Positions 47,301-59,403 of a DNA stretch of 64,000 nucleotides are shown here, in pieces. Each line of letters begins with the position of its first letter. Within the stretch, counting starts at the first letter, position 1. Below the pieces are notes generated by a model that was not told the origin of the DNA, did not search any database, and saw only the letters and a list, made by a program, of their open reading frames with translations. Source of the stretch: Prunus persica (taxonomy: Eukaryota; Streptophyta; Magnoliopsida; Rosales; Rosaceae); contig NC_034015.1 of NCBI RefSeq assembly GCF_000346465.2, positions 3,931,845-3,995,844 of the forward strand, read 5' to 3'. The translations under genes were made by a program, and so were the position numbers.

Positions 47301-48060
47301 TTTGTTTTTATGATTTTCAATAAATGACAGCGTATAAACTAACCACGTCGGTGTTTTATTTTATTGAGTCGTTTGAAACTACTAACCACGTCGGTAGTTA
47401 TTTATCGTCGTGATAAATATATAATGTCGTCGATTGCTACTTTATTTCGTCGTGTGAAATATTATAATACGTCGTTTTTGTAAATAACCGTCGTTTTTAT
47501 ATTAATTTTGTGCAGCCGTCATTGGATCTTGCTGATTGTGAGAGTAAAGAGGGAAACCGTCTATTTTCTGGATCCTCTGCCCGGAAATCGTGTGGTCGAT
47601 GAAGAGGCCAAAAACATCGTGAACAGTGCTATAAAAATTTATAATTCTCACATAGCCAGATCAGGCCGTAAGGCAGTAATTTGGAAAACTCTGTCAGGCA
47701 CACCAAAGCAACCCAGCAGTGTCGAATGCGGGTATTATGTGATGCGCTTCATGAGGGACATCATCATGGATCCTTCCTTGGCGTTTGAGAAGAAGGTAAG
47801 AAGAAATTACCTTCATACATTTTACGTCGTTTTTTGTATTATCAACGACGGTGATGTAAAATTACCGTCTTTGAATAGATATACTACGTCGGTTATGAAA
47901 AATATCGTCGTCTGTGATTGAATTTCTTTTTATTTATAAACCCTAATAGTCATTGTTTATGCAGTATGCCAAGGGAAAACAGGAAGCGACATACCCCCAA
48001 GAAGCAATTGATGAAGTCCGGAATGAATGGGCAGAGTTTGTTTGCCTTCACCTGGAATAG
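44348..48060 (+). pseudogene. CACTA second gene: Transposase_24 + Ulp1-type C48 protease, copy 2 (disabled)
   Basis: Exons 44348-45175, 45658-46133, 46366-46433, 46672-46895, 47110-47280, 47516-47795 and 47965-48060. The start MVSHQDQSKDSGSKKNGG is only visible in this copy; the frame extends to 44336 through a TTG, but the ATG at 44348 is the credible start. A basic Ser/Lys-rich N-terminus precedes Transposase_24 (WDAFVASRLSKDF, HRLSRKGYA). The C-terminus is the Ulp1-like protease with His (RHWILLIV), Asp (YFLDPL) and Cys (SSVECGYYVMRFM) in place. Lesions against copy 1: CAA to TAA at 44924-44926, TGG to TGA at 45104-45106, a 1-base deletion near 45708, and GAG to TAG at 46759-46761. The acidic repeat is shortened and separated by an extra intron-like insert (46134-46365). 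Confidence 0.88.
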
Positions 48061-48499
48061 GGGAATTATTGAACACTTGATATTTATGTATAATGTACAA
48101 ATTTTGTCTATAATATATAATGTAAAAATTTGTTGAGGTTTTCTTAAATTAAAAAAAAAAAACAAACATACAAATTGCGTAACCGACGTGTAATACTTTT
48201 CCAACGACCTAATAAAGTCAAAAACCGTCGTTTTTTGTTGTTTCGTTTTAAACAAATCCGACGTAAAAGGATATTTAGACGACGTTCTTTGAACAAGTGA
48301 GTCGTTTATGGTTTACAACGTCTTCAATTTCTTAAGGGTTCAGGGTAGTACTTTGTAACGACAGCGGTTAAGTCGTGGAATATATATTTTACGTCGGATA
48401 GTTAAATATCCGCCATGGTTTCTCATTTAAACAACGTCATTTTAACAACTTAGTCGTCTATTACAATTTACAACGTCTACAATTTATTAACACCGACGT

Positions 48500-49690
48500 G
48501 TTTGTTGTTGTGATAAGAATATTTTATTATTTTTATATCAAAATATTCAAAATAAATTTAAAATAAATCAGAAAAATGCAAAGTCAACTCCTATGAAGTC
48601 ATTGATATATTTTCTTCCCCCTAAACCTTGAAAAAATTCATTTTGAAAAACAAAAATTTAAAATGACCATCCAAAACAAAATTGTTTTGATGAGTCATAA
48701 AATCACTTCTAGTTTTATGGTTTAGGGTTTAGAGTCTAGGGTTTAGAGATTAGGGTTGTTATTTATTGGGGTTTATTTTTAAAGTATAATTTTTGGGTAG
48801 TCTAGGGTATATATTAGCTGTAAACCATAAACCCTCAGCACGCTCATGTTGCCGCTGACTTGTAANNNNNNNNNNNNNNNNNNNNNNNNNNNNNNNNNNN
48901 NNNNNNNNNNNNNNNNNNNNNNNNNNNNNNNNNNNNNNNNNNNNNNNNNNNNNNNNNNNNNNNNNTTAGGGTATTAATTTTTAACGATGGTGGTTGCGTC
49001 GTGGAATATATATTTTACGTCGTATAGTTAAATAGCCGCCATGGTTTCTCATTTAACGACGTCATTTTAACGACTTAGTAGTCTATTACAATTTACAACG
49101 TCTACAATTTATTAACACCGACGTGGTTTGTTGTTGTGGTAAGAATATTTTATTATTTTTATATCAAAATATTCAAAATAAATATAAAATAAATCAGAAA
49201 ATTGAAAAGTCAACTCCTATGAAGTCATTGATATATTTTCTTCCACATAAACCTTGAAAAAATTCATTTTGAATAACAAAAATTTAAAATGACCATCCAA
49301 AACAAAATTGTTTTGATGAGTCATAAAATCACTTCTAGTTTTATGGTTTAGGGTTTAGAGTCTAGGGTTTAGAGATTAGGGTTGTTATTTATTGGGGTTT
49401 ATTTTTAAAGTATAATTTTTGGGTAGTCTAGGGTATATGTTAGGCTTTAAAACCATAAAACCTTTTATAAACTTAATTTTTTAAATTGTATAATTTAGTT
49501 TTATGGGTTTAGGGTATTAATTTTTAACGACGGTGGTTGCGTCGTGGAATACATATTTTACGTCGTACAGTAAAACATACGACATGGTTTACGCTTTAAA
49601 CGACGTCATTTTAATATGTAAGTCAGTTTATATAATTTACAACGTCTTTAATTTCTTAACACCGACGTGGTTTTTCAGTCGTCGTTATAT
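48500..49690. repeat. Tandem duplication between the CACTA genes, copy 2 (gapped)
   Basis: Sequence around AAGAATATTTTATTATTTTT recurs at 48515 and 49141, about 626 bases apart, with AAACCCTA-like runs in each unit. This is the same arrangement as 10319-11572 in copy 1. The N gap at 48866-48965 interrupts the first unit. Confidence 0.85.
48866..48965. other. Assembly gap (100 N)
   Basis: Exactly 100 N inside the tandem duplication. The last ~45 bases before it (CCTCAGCACGCTCATGTTGC) do not match the equivalent place in copy 1. Confidence 0.98.
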
Positions 49691-49833
49691 AAAAAATTCA
49701 AAATAAATTTAAAATTAATCCGAAAAATGAAGCTTCAAAATGAACGGCCTTACGTTCTTAATCCGAAAAATGAAGTTTCCGTCGTGGAATATTAAATTTA
49801 CGTCGGTACTTGTAGAACTTTCGCCTTGGTTTT

Positions 49834-49933
49834 NNNNNNNNNNNNNNNNNNNNNNNNNNNNNNNNNNNNNNNNNNNNNNNNNNNNNNNNNNNNNNNNNNN
49901 NNNNNNNNNNNNNNNNNNNNNNNNNNNNNNNNN
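49834..49933. other. Assembly gap (100 N)
   Basis: Exactly 100 N just upstream of the TNP2 gene region; the ~30 bases after it (AAAACGCGTGGACGCTGGTG) have no counterpart in copy 1. Confidence 0.98.
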
Positions 49934-50748
49934 TTAAAACGCGTGGACGCTGGTGCGTGACAATCATTTGGAAGTTGGTGATCTGTGTCTTTTTGTGTTG
50001 ATTTCCAGCAAAAAGTACACCTTTATTTGATCTTGTCATTTTCCGCTATGGAGAAGGTGCAAAGTGCACCAATGATGGGGAGCAAATAGTACCTACGAAG
50101 GAAGAAACTGATAATGAAGATGGGGATTCGAGTGATGATTCTAGTAACGATTCGAGTTATATTAGGTTGTTTTGTTAAAGGGTTTTATGTGTATGCTTTG
50201 CGATCTGTTAATAATGTGCTTATAGGTATGGGTTCATGGATTTTCTGTTTAATGGGTTCATGGATTACATTATCTGTTATGTTGAATTGGGAATGGATTT
50301 AATTTTGTCGTATCTTTTAATCACCCTATGTTATGTTGAATTGGGAATGGATTTATTGTTTTCATGCTTGGTTTCATGTATATGTTGGTTTCTTGCTTGG
50401 TTTCATATATATGTTGTGTTCTTAATGGGTTTTGGGTTCTTGAAAATAAACTGAGACACGACGCCTTTTTAGGCATACGACGACGATTACACGACGGTTT
50501 TTTTAAACTACCGTCGTTGTATTACTTATACACGACGGTTTTTTCATAAACCGTCGTTTGTATTACTTATATTAGACGATGTCTGTTGAAAATCCGTCGT
50601 CTATATATGCCAAATACATCTGTTTTTGTTTAAAACCCGTCGTCTCTGTTGTGTATTACTTGCTATTAGATCTTTGTATAATCTGCTATAGTGATGGTCA
50701 TTGCCTGTATTTTCACTTTATTATAGATAATAGGTTATAGTGTCGGAG

Positions 50749-53700
50749 ATGGATAAGTCATGGATGCACTCGGATAGAAGATCGAAGGCATATGAGTTTG
50801 GGGTGGAAGCATTTTTGAACTTTGCTGTAGAAAATCTTCTAACTACAACACATATCCGTTGTCCATGTGTTAAATGTGTTAATTTGAAGTTGTTTGGGGT
50901 TGGAATTATAAGGGATCACTTATACTTTAATGGAATTGACTAAAGCTATAAGAATTGGACATTTCACGGAGAACCTTGGGAAGCAACTACTAATGCTAGT
51001 AGAAATGTTGAAGAAGATGATGGCCATAGTAGGTACCGTTTTGTGTCTGAAGAAATTGATATGGATGATAATGATTTTGGTGATTTTGGTTCCGATCCGT
51101 ATGAGTTTGCCAATGTGATTGGGGATGGAGATCAACCAGTGTACCCTGGTTGTAGAAAGTACACGAAGTTATCGGCATTAGTGAAGTTGTATAATTTGAA
51201 GGCAAAACATGGGATGAGTGATGTCTGTTTTACAGAATTATTGATACTTCAAGGCGATTTGCTTCCAGAAGGAAATACAATACCAACCTCTATGTATGAG
51301 GCTAAAAAGACTTTGTGTGCATTGGGGCTGAGTTATGAGAAAATGCACGCATGCCCCAATGATTGCATCTTGTATAGGAAGGAGTATGAGGATTCAACTA
51401 ATTGTCCTACTTGTGGTATCTCAAGGTGGAAGGAAGGCAAAGATTCAATCTTGAAAGAGGGTGTGCCAGCGAAGGTGGTGTGGTATTTTCCTCCAATTCC
51501 AAGGTTTAAAAGGATGTTTCAATCACATGAGACAGCTAAGAGTTTGACTTGGCATGCTGCTAGAAAATCAATTGACGGTCAGATGTCTCATCCGGCGGAT
51601 TCCCCGTCTTGGAAACTTCTTGATGATAAATGGCCTGAGTTTGGTAGTGAGCCGAGAAACTTGAGATTGGCTCTTTCATCTGATGGATTCAATCCCCACA
51701 GTTCTCTAAGTAGCAGATATAGTTGTTGGCCGGTTATCTTAGTTACATATAATCTCCCTCCATGGCTGTGCATGAAACGAAAGTTCATGATGTTAACCTT
51801 ATTGATTTCCGGTCCTAAACAACCCGGAAATGATATAGACGTCTACTTGGAGCCTTTGATTGATGATTTAAAATCTTTGTGGGATGGGATTAGAGGAGTG
51901 TATGATGCACATAATGGAGAATACTTTACACTTAGAGCTGCATTAATGTGGACAATTAATGATTTCCCCGCCTATGGAAACTTATCTGGTTGTGTTGTTA
52001 AAGGATATAAAGCTTGTCCAATATGCGGCGATGATACACCTAGTCACAGGTTGAAAAATGGCCACAAAATTTGTTACATTAGGCATAGAAAATGGTTACC
52101 AATCAATCATCCATATAGGAGGCAACGTGCAGCTTTTAATGGGAAACCTGAATATGGCATACCTCCCGAGCCATTAACCGGAGAAGAAGTGCTGCATATG
52201 GTTGAAAATGGTGACAGAGTTTGTTGGAAGAAGAAATCAATATTCTTTGATCTCGAGTATTGGAAATACCTTCCTGTGAGGCATGCCCTAGATGTTATGC
52301 ACATTGAGAAGAATGTTTGCGATAGTATCATTGGTACATTGCTGGAGATCCCTGGAAAAAATAAAGATGGGATTGCTGCTCGATTAGATTTATTGAACAT
52401 GGGGGTCAAAACTGATTTGCAACCCGAGTATGGAGAAAGACGTACTCGTTTGCCTCCTGGGCCTTGGAATTTGTCAAGAGCAGAGAAGAGAGAGGTTTGC
52501 AATTCTTTCTATGGTATGAAGGTCCCTGAAGGTTATTCTTCAAATATTAAAAATCTTGTATCTTTACAAGATTCAAGACTTCTTGGCCTTAAATCACATG
52601 ATTGTCATACCTTAATGCAACAATTGCTCCCTGTGGCAATTCGTTCTGTTTTGGAGAAGCCTGCAAGGTATGCAATAACTCGTTTGTGCTTCTTCTTCAA
52701 TGCTATATGTGCAAAGACTGTTGATGTTTCCAAGCTAGATAAGTTGGAAGAAGATGTAATAGTTACTCTGTGTTTGCTTGAGAAGTACTTTCCCCCTTCA
52801 TTCTTTGATATCATGGTTCATCTAGTAGTACATCTTGTCAGAGAAGTTCGTCTATGTGGGCCAGTATATTTTAGGTGGATGTATCCGTTTGAAAGATATA
52901 TGAAAGTGCTGAAGGGGTATGTTCAGAATCGTACTCGTCCCGAAGGTTGTATTGCTGAGCGGTATATAGCTGAAGAAGCGGTAGAGTTTTGTACTCAGTA
53001 TTTATCTGATGTTAGTACAGTTGGAGTGCCTTCAAGCTAAAAGATGGGACTTTCAAAGCCATTATCAGGTTGCACAGTGAGCGTAGTTGATCAGGACCTG
53101 TTGAATCAAGCACATCTATATGTCTTGGAGAATACGGAGGAAGTCCTACCTTATATCGAGTACGTATGAGTTTTATTCTTTAAGTTTCCATTTTAAATTA
53201 TTTCTTATGTTTATCTTCTATATTTGGGACCGTAATGCTTGAATTTTTCGTGTCATGTAGGCAACATATGATCCACATCAAGACTGCTTATCCAAAATTT
53301 AGAAAGAGAACAAAGTGGCTGCAGGATAAGCACAATAGCACTTTCATTCAATGGCTACGCTTCAAGGTATATGTTGTTGAATAACATATTTCTCTTTTAA
53401 TTTTCTTCTTATTTCTATGTTAGATTGAATTAAGATATGATTAATTTGCAGGTTCAAAGTGAACTTGAGGAAGACAATCATGGCGTATCAGAAAATTTAA
53501 GGTGGCTAGCAGCTGGTCCAAACATGGCAGTGCCATTATATAGGAGCTATCTTATTAAAGGTATTAAATTCAATATCAAGGCACAAGATGATGTGCGGAC
53601 AACTCAAAATAGTGGAGTTTATTTACTTGCACATACTATGCAAGTTGCTAGTGCCAAGGATAAAAACTCAATTCTCTCAAATATGGGTTTCTATGGTGTC

Positions 53701-54096
53701 ATTCAAGAAATTTGGGACCTTGACTACCAAAAGTTTACAATCCCAGTCTTTAGGTGTGATTGGATAGATAGTTCTGGTCTTGTAGTCGACGAACTTGGAT
53801 TTACCCTTGTAGATTTGAGTAAAATTGGACATAGGAATGACCAATTTGTTTTGGCTTCTCAAGTCAAACAAATATTTTTTGTTGACGACCCGATGCATCG
53901 TGGTTGGTCGGTAGTGTTATCAATGCCTAATAGAGAATATAATGATGTTATTGGTGATGAAGTCTTAGGTGATGTGATAATTGAGTGTGAGCCATTTACT
54001 AGAGGGATGCCAAATGTTGACACATTTGATGAACTGGTGGGTGAGTTAGGTGGTCAAGATATTCGAGATGGGTGTGAAGATATATGGATTGAATGA
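50749..54096 (+). pseudogene. TNP2-type CACTA transposase, copy 2 (two nonsense mutations)
   Basis: Exons 50749-53159, 53261-53366 and 53452-54096, identical in structure to the intact copy 1 gene. The start is the ATG at 50749 (MDKSWM); the frame is open to a GTG at 50740. CAA (Gln) is changed to TAA at 50941-50943 (codon 65) and again at 53038-53040 (codon 764), both C-to-T transitions against copy 1. Other motifs (SSDGFNP, ACPICGDD, LDVMHIEKNV and the DUF4218 and DUF4216 regions) are preserved, so decay is recent. Translation could only restart downstream of codon 65, losing the transposase-associated domain. Confidence 0.93.
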
Positions 54097-55706
54097 TGCT
54101 TATGTAATTGGCAGTGTATGACATTAATTTTGTAATATATTGTAATGTGATTTCTTCACTTTCTACGTTCAAATAAAACACGACGTTATTGTGAACCAGT
54201 TATTCAGCATATTTACCGACGTCTTAAAGCAACGTAACAATGAAGAACCACGACGCTATTGTGAAGCAATTATTCAGGATATCACGTCGGGGAAGGATTA
54301 AGAACCGCCATGTAATTCAAAATAACACGACTCCAATCCCATAATACCGACGTCTAAAAAACGAGATATATAATCTGAACGTTAAAAAATACGACGTCAT
54401 CATACATTTTCCACGTCGCAAGTTCTTTTATAAACGAAGAGGAACGAAATGAATTCTGACGGTAATTCATTATAACTGCCGTCTAATATCAATTAAACGA
54501 CGTTATTTGTAATACGGCTCTCATCATAATCAACGCCGTCTATATGTTCTGTAATACGGCTCTCATTTATTTGGAACCGACGTTGTTTAGAAGTTCAACG
54601 TCGTCTATATTAATAAGTTCGTCGTGAGTAATGAATACATATAAATACAACATCGACTATACAAATGGCACCGACGTTGTTTCCCATGTCAACGTCAACT
54701 ATATAAATACATACGTCGTAAATAATGACACTGACAACTATTTCCACGTCATCTTTTTTAGAAAAATCGAAGTGGAAAATTTATTTCACGACGGTTGTTT
54801 GTAAATAAGAGACGTAGTAGATTTCAATAACGTCGTCTTCTTATGTATTTAAAGACGTCATATTTTTTCTTGTCGTAAAAATTATATTTAACGGCGTAGT
54901 GTTTTAGTTGTCGTCGTTGTATGTCTATCTTGCGGCCTTGTTCTTTTAATATGTGTCATATTTTTCCCTTTTAACGACGGTGATTTGTTTGAGTTGGTCG
55001 TCTATTCTCATCCTCGACTATTTTTTAGAACTTTAGCAGACTAAACACGTCTGTTTTTATTTGTTTTCGACATTGTTGTATTTAACAACGTCTAATATTT
55101 ATCGTCGTTGTTTGTTTTTGAAAATAGGACGTATAAATTTTGTAATACGACTCTCATATATTTGTAACCGACGTTGTTTCGTTGTTCAACGTCTACTCTA
55201 TAAATACATACGTCGTAAATAATGACACTGACAACTATTTCCACGTAATCTTTTATAGAAAAATCGAAGTGGAAAATTTATTTTACGACGGCTGTTTTTA
55301 TATAGGCGACGTAGTAGGTATCAATAACGTCGTCTTCTAATGTATTTAAAGACGTCATATTTTTTATTGTCGTGAAAATGATATTTAACGGCGTTTTGTT
55401 TTAATTTTCGTCATTGTATGTCTATCTTGCGGCCTTGTTCTGTTAATATGTGTCATATTTTTCCTTTTTAACGACGGTTTTTTTAGAGAGTTGGTCGTCT
55501 ATTCTCATCATCGACTGCTTTTTTAGATCTTTTTGCAGTACAAAGACGTCGTTTTGTATTTGTTGATGACGTTGTATATTTTAACAACGACGGTGATTTA
55601 GCGTCGTGGTTTATGAGGGAAAAGATGACGGTGGATTCCACGACCATTGAAAAACCGAATACACGACGGTGATTTACCGTCGTCTTTTTTCTTTTTTGTA
55701 GTAGTG
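54097..55706. repeat. Subterminal CGACG-motif region of CACTA copy 2 (3' side)
   Basis: Non-coding counterpart of 4439-5799. It contains an internal duplication of about 430-480 bases: blocks with CATACGTCGTAAATAATGAC, and with GTCTATCTTGCGGCCTTGTT, each occur twice (about 54711/55208 and 54922/55420). Confidence 0.8.
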
Positions 55707-55709
55707 GAT

Positions 55710-56037
55710 TTTGTTTTGTATACAGATTCACTCTTTTGTAAATTTAGTAGTCGCTCTGATATTTTGCCCTAGACTGAGATTTGAACTGTTGGAATGTATA
55801 TACATATGCTGGCAGTTGGTTGTATATATATACTTGTTTTGATAGGTGTAAATGTTTTGGTATTGAGCCAGTTACAAGGAAAACTCTGTCGATTTTTCGG
55901 TAGAAGTCAACCTTGTTATTTTATCGTCTTTTGTATAGAAGGGCAAATAGGTCATTTGTGCCCGACATTTGCCAGGTGTCGGACACGCGCAGGGTCTGAC
56001 TCGGATTCCAAAGCGGAATTTGGATCGGGTCCTGTCA
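55710..56037 (+). mobile_element. Solo LTR A, right part
   Basis: Continuation of the LTR begun at 38499 after the CACTA insertion. It contains the ATATATATACTTGTTTTGAT and GCCAGGTGTCGGACACGCG blocks that reappear inverted at 59404-59660. It ends GGGTCCTGTCA, then the target duplication GCCAG. Confidence 0.92.
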
Positions 56038-56042
56038 GCCAG

Positions 56043-56835
56043 CCTTATGTTCTCTCCGAGCCTTCACTGCCAGCCACATGCTCTTGATGAAGTTCTCAAC
56101 CAAAGCTGGTGTGGGATATGTGAAGGGTGATCAACAAAAAAGCTAGGGAGTGTCACGCTGTGTCGCCTAAACAAAAAGGGAAGGAAAAGATGGAGATGTA
56201 CGCCATCGAACGAGATGGGACAGACCATGCGGTCGAGCTCGACCCATGAGAAGGTACAAGTAAAAAACAAGCAATGCCAGGGGGAACTTAGAGAAAGTGC
56301 AAATCGATGATAATCATCCAGATTGGATCATCAAGATTGGCTCCCAATTACCACCTCAGATTCGTGATGACCTGACAAACTTCCTACATGAGGATGCTGA
56401 GGTCTTTGCATGTCGTATAAAGACATGCCAGAAATAGATCCTGAGATCATATCACATCGTCTAAGTATTGATCCCGCCTTCAAGTCGATAGGCCAGAAAT
56501 GTCGAGCTTACGATGCAGAATGGTACGCTATCATGAAAGAAGAAGTGGACAAGCTCACAAAGATTGGTTTCATTCGTGAGGTCAACTATCCAAGTTTGTT
56601 GGCCAATGTGGTCATGGTGAGGAAGACACTTGTAAAATGGCAGGTTGACCTAGTACTCCACAAGGTCATGCTTGCTACTCGCAAACCTGCAGATGGAAGC
56701 TTGGGACCGACCTGGGAACTGCCTTACCGAGTCATTGACATTGTACGCCCTAGTGCCTATCGATTAAGGGATCTCAAGGGAGCAAATTTGCCTCATCCTT
56801 GGAATGCTGAGCATTTAAAGAAGTATTACCAGTGA
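56043..56835 (+). pseudogene. Tat-like Ty3/gypsy remnant, 3' part (protease/RT start fused to integrase end)
   Basis: Resumes the pol frame cut at 38498 (LCSLRAFTASHMLLMKFST). It continues through KGKEKMEMYAIERDGT and the RT N-terminus (MPEIDPEIISHRLSIDPAFK, EEVDKLTKIGFIREVNYPS, LANVVMVRKT). At about 56640 it jumps to the integrase C-terminus (LGPTWELPYRVIDIVRPSAY, LPHPWNAEHLKKYY) with a TGA at 56833-56835. Most of RT, RNase H and integrase is deleted. Several stops lie between 56100 and 56410. The 141-residue frame at 56410-56835 is this fusion, not a novel protein. Confidence 0.85.
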
Positions 56836-57424
56836 GTTCATCTTGAGCACCATGGTATGCTCGGATGTGTGGGATTCCATCATTTGATCAGCGAATCGAA
56901 ATTTTGCCCATTATGTGAATTTTGGGTTTATTGTGATCGAACCGTAAGATCGTTTCCATTTCAAGTTATGTGGTTCATCCTATTATTAGGATCGTGTAGG
57001 AACTTGCGGCATAATTGGATTCGGACATTCTGCGTCCTCAATCTAGGGTTTTAACCATTGCTTGTTGCCCGATCGTGCAATAATTGACGATCTGACCATC
57101 GGATTATAACCAACAAAACTGGTGGATTATTGTGGGCCTATATGAACTTTTGGATTGGAGAATATAGGTCATGGGGCCCACAGGCCAAGCTGACCTAGAT
57201 GGTGGGCCTAGCTGGCCCAATCGGGGCCAATTGGTTAAGAGGTGTTTATAATTAGGTTGTTTGTTTTAAAATGGTACTATGCTATGAGATTTTTATTAAC
57301 TGTTTATGAAGTATTATTCTATCGCTTTTAATTTCCAAGTATGATATATTTATGTTTTATTGTGTGGATTTGGGTTGAGTTGATTTTAAATGGTTGGTTA
57401 TGTGTTTATTCTTTTATATATATA

Positions 57425-57455
57425 TGCGTGTGTATGTGTGTGTGTGTGTGTGTGT
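57425..57455. repeat. TG microsatellite
   Basis: GCGTGTGTATG followed by about ten uninterrupted TG units. Confidence 0.9.
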
Positions 57456-57479
57456 TAAATGTTTTGAAACTGGATTGTG

Positions 57480-57665
57480 TTGCCTTCCGAAATACTGATG
57501 TCTTCAGACATCCCAATTGCCTTTGGAAAAATGGTTGCCTTTAGGAATACTGATGTCTTCCGACATCCTGAATGCCTTTGAAAATATTGATGTCTTTGGA
57601 CATCCCAGTTGCCTTTGGGAAATAAAGGTGTCTTCAGATAACTCAGTTGCCTTTGAAAAGCTCTA
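57480..57665. repeat. Minisatellite, GATGTCTTC...GACATCC...TTGCCTTTGG units
   Basis: About four imperfect ~45-55-base units, each carrying an internal small palindrome (GATGTCTTCAGACATCC). Open frames on both strands here derive from the repeat. Confidence 0.8.
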
Positions 57666-57724
57666 CTCACGTATGACATTGCCCCACGAGTATCGGGGAT
57701 GCTCGAATCGTGTGGTATTAGGAT

Positions 57725-57855
57725 TTGCGTTCTCAGGTTGAGTATATCTCCCTGAGCTCTGCTAGGATATGCTTTCTCAGGTTGAGTATATCTCCCTAAG
57801 TGCTGCTAGGATTGGTTCTCAGGTTGACCATTTGTACCTAAATTCTGCTAGGATG
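57725..57855. repeat. Minisatellite, TTCTCAGGTTGAGTATATCT units
   Basis: Three tandem units of about 45-50 bases: TTCTCAGGTTGAGTATATCT, CCCT, GCTGCTAGGAT-type; the third is diverged. Confidence 0.8.
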
Positions 57856-58768
57856 TGTCACACATGTGGAGTACTTAGAATTGATGGATTATGTTTAGGG
57901 GTACACCTATGTAGAGAACAGTGTAGTACTGATATTTTTTGTATAGTTAACAGGATATGCTTTGCCACCTTGCTTATGTTATCTGCACAAGGTTGGCCAG
58001 GATCCCCAGTCACTTGCTCGACTTGTGCAAATAGGTGGTTGGCTAGTTTCCCTCCTTTCCCGGTTGCCTTCACATTTAATGATATTTCCCATATACCCCT
58101 TGGTGGATAATAGCAAGATATATGCACACACGAACGGTTGCAGGTATGGTTTTCAAGTAAAAGGTTTGGTTACACATGTGTTTGGATGTACAATGATAAA
58201 TTGATTGAATAGATAGGTACATAATTTCAGGACATGACATTCAATTTATAGCTTGTTGAAATTAAGTAAAGAATGATTCTAGAATTTGATTGTTGGTTTC
58301 ACCTTGAACATTTATGTATTATCTTAATCGTGATTTATGGTAGAAAAAACTACGTGTGGCTTGATTCTTCAGTAAGGGTACGTAGGCAACCTAGGCTAAC
58401 CTAAGTGCAGTAGCAAATTTAGGCTTTGTTTATTTTGTTAGTTGTCAAGATGGTTTTGCTGACTTTTATGTTGGTAAAGAGGGGCTTGAAGCCCATTGAA
58501 ACTTTTGCTAATTGGTGTGCGGTTTATATCTTGTGTCTGCTGAACGCTTGGGAAGTAAATTGTGTTTGTTACGCAGGTAGATTTTTTGGGGTTAGAGCCT
58601 TTTTTAAGGGAGACTCTGCCTATTTTCTAGTAGAAGTCAAAGCCTAAAGTTGTTTTAGAATTAGAGTAAGAAGGGCATTTTAGTAATTTGGACCGACACA
58701 TGCCTGGTGTCAGATTGGGCGAGGGTTCGTCACGAATTCCAAAGAGGAATTCGGGACGGGTCCTTTCA

Positions 58769-59403
58769 TCCAAAGATCATTTACGTATTGCGAATGGTTG
58801 TGGACGGGAGGATTGGGAATTCAAGCAGCGAATCACTTGACGTTGTTAGCACAATCGAGGCGACGCTCAGAAACGTGGGTGATTTGTGTGATGTCACCCA
58901 GTGTCTGTTCTATTTCAATTTCTTTTTTCTGTTTGGTATTTTTGTGTATGTACTGCTGTCCTCATTAGTTTTCTTCTCATGAAAGACCATTTTATTCGAA
59001 CCAAAAAAAACATTATATCTAGGATTAAAGGTTCTTTAATTTTTTTATTGAAAGGAAGAAGACTGGTTCTTGAGAAATTGAAGAGAATTAAAAAATACAG
59101 TAAGAGGAAAGACTAAATGTCTGTTAAGTAAATGTTAATTAGTTCAATTAGGGTAATATTATTTTTAAATTATATGTCCACTTTATATACCTTGGATGAA
59201 ATTTTAATTGAGGTGGCATATGGAGAAGACAGGTCAAGCATATTACAATAGAAAAAAATCAAAGCATAGAAGCCAGATCCTCCAAATGGACCAGAAAATA
59301 CAACATTTGTCAAGACGCGCGCAGTGCGCAGATGTGTATTTGGGAACAATAGATTCAATCACTTGCATTACCTGATAGCAATGAGCATCTGAAAGGTTAT
59401 TGG
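58769..59403. other. Intergenic sequence, no gene seen
   Basis: Short frames at 58707-58982 and 58901-59116 have no recognisable domain. A T-rich hydrophobic frame near 58901 could mimic a membrane segment but is compositional. Confidence 0.4.

Larger units (their letters stand above)
40720..55706 (+). mobile_element. CACTA (En/Spm) DNA transposon, copy 2
   Basis: Begins CACTACTACAAAAAATG and ends TTTTTTGTAGTAGTG, flanked by a perfect GAT duplication (40717-40719 and 55707-55709). Length 14,987 bases with two 100-N gaps. Order on the plus strand: subterminal repeats, RPN6 fragment, Transposase_24/Ulp1 gene, 627-bp tandem repeat, TNP2 gene, subterminal repeats. Both genes carry stops, so this copy makes no full transposase, but its ends are intact and could be mobilised by proteins from another copy. 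It is nested in solo LTR A. Confidence 0.97.
56868..58768 (+). mobile_element. Diverged, 5'-truncated LTR related to solo LTRs A and B
   Basis: Shares ordered blocks with LTR A: GGGATTC...CGAA...ATTTT near 56870, GATCGTGCAATAATTGACGA near 57070, the CCCCACGAG...CTCGAATCGTGTGG block near 57680, and an end with GAATTCCAAAGAGGAATTC, GGGACGGGTCCTTTCA. It contains minisatellites (57480-57665 and 57725-57855) and a TG microsatellite. The start is not TG-ended, so the 5' part is lost. It sits directly after the Tat-like remnant. Confidence 0.6.

Noticed and set aside
56410..56835. 141-residue frame as a novel fusion protein
   Set aside because: It is a deletion junction between gypsy reverse transcriptase and integrase ends with no intact domain.
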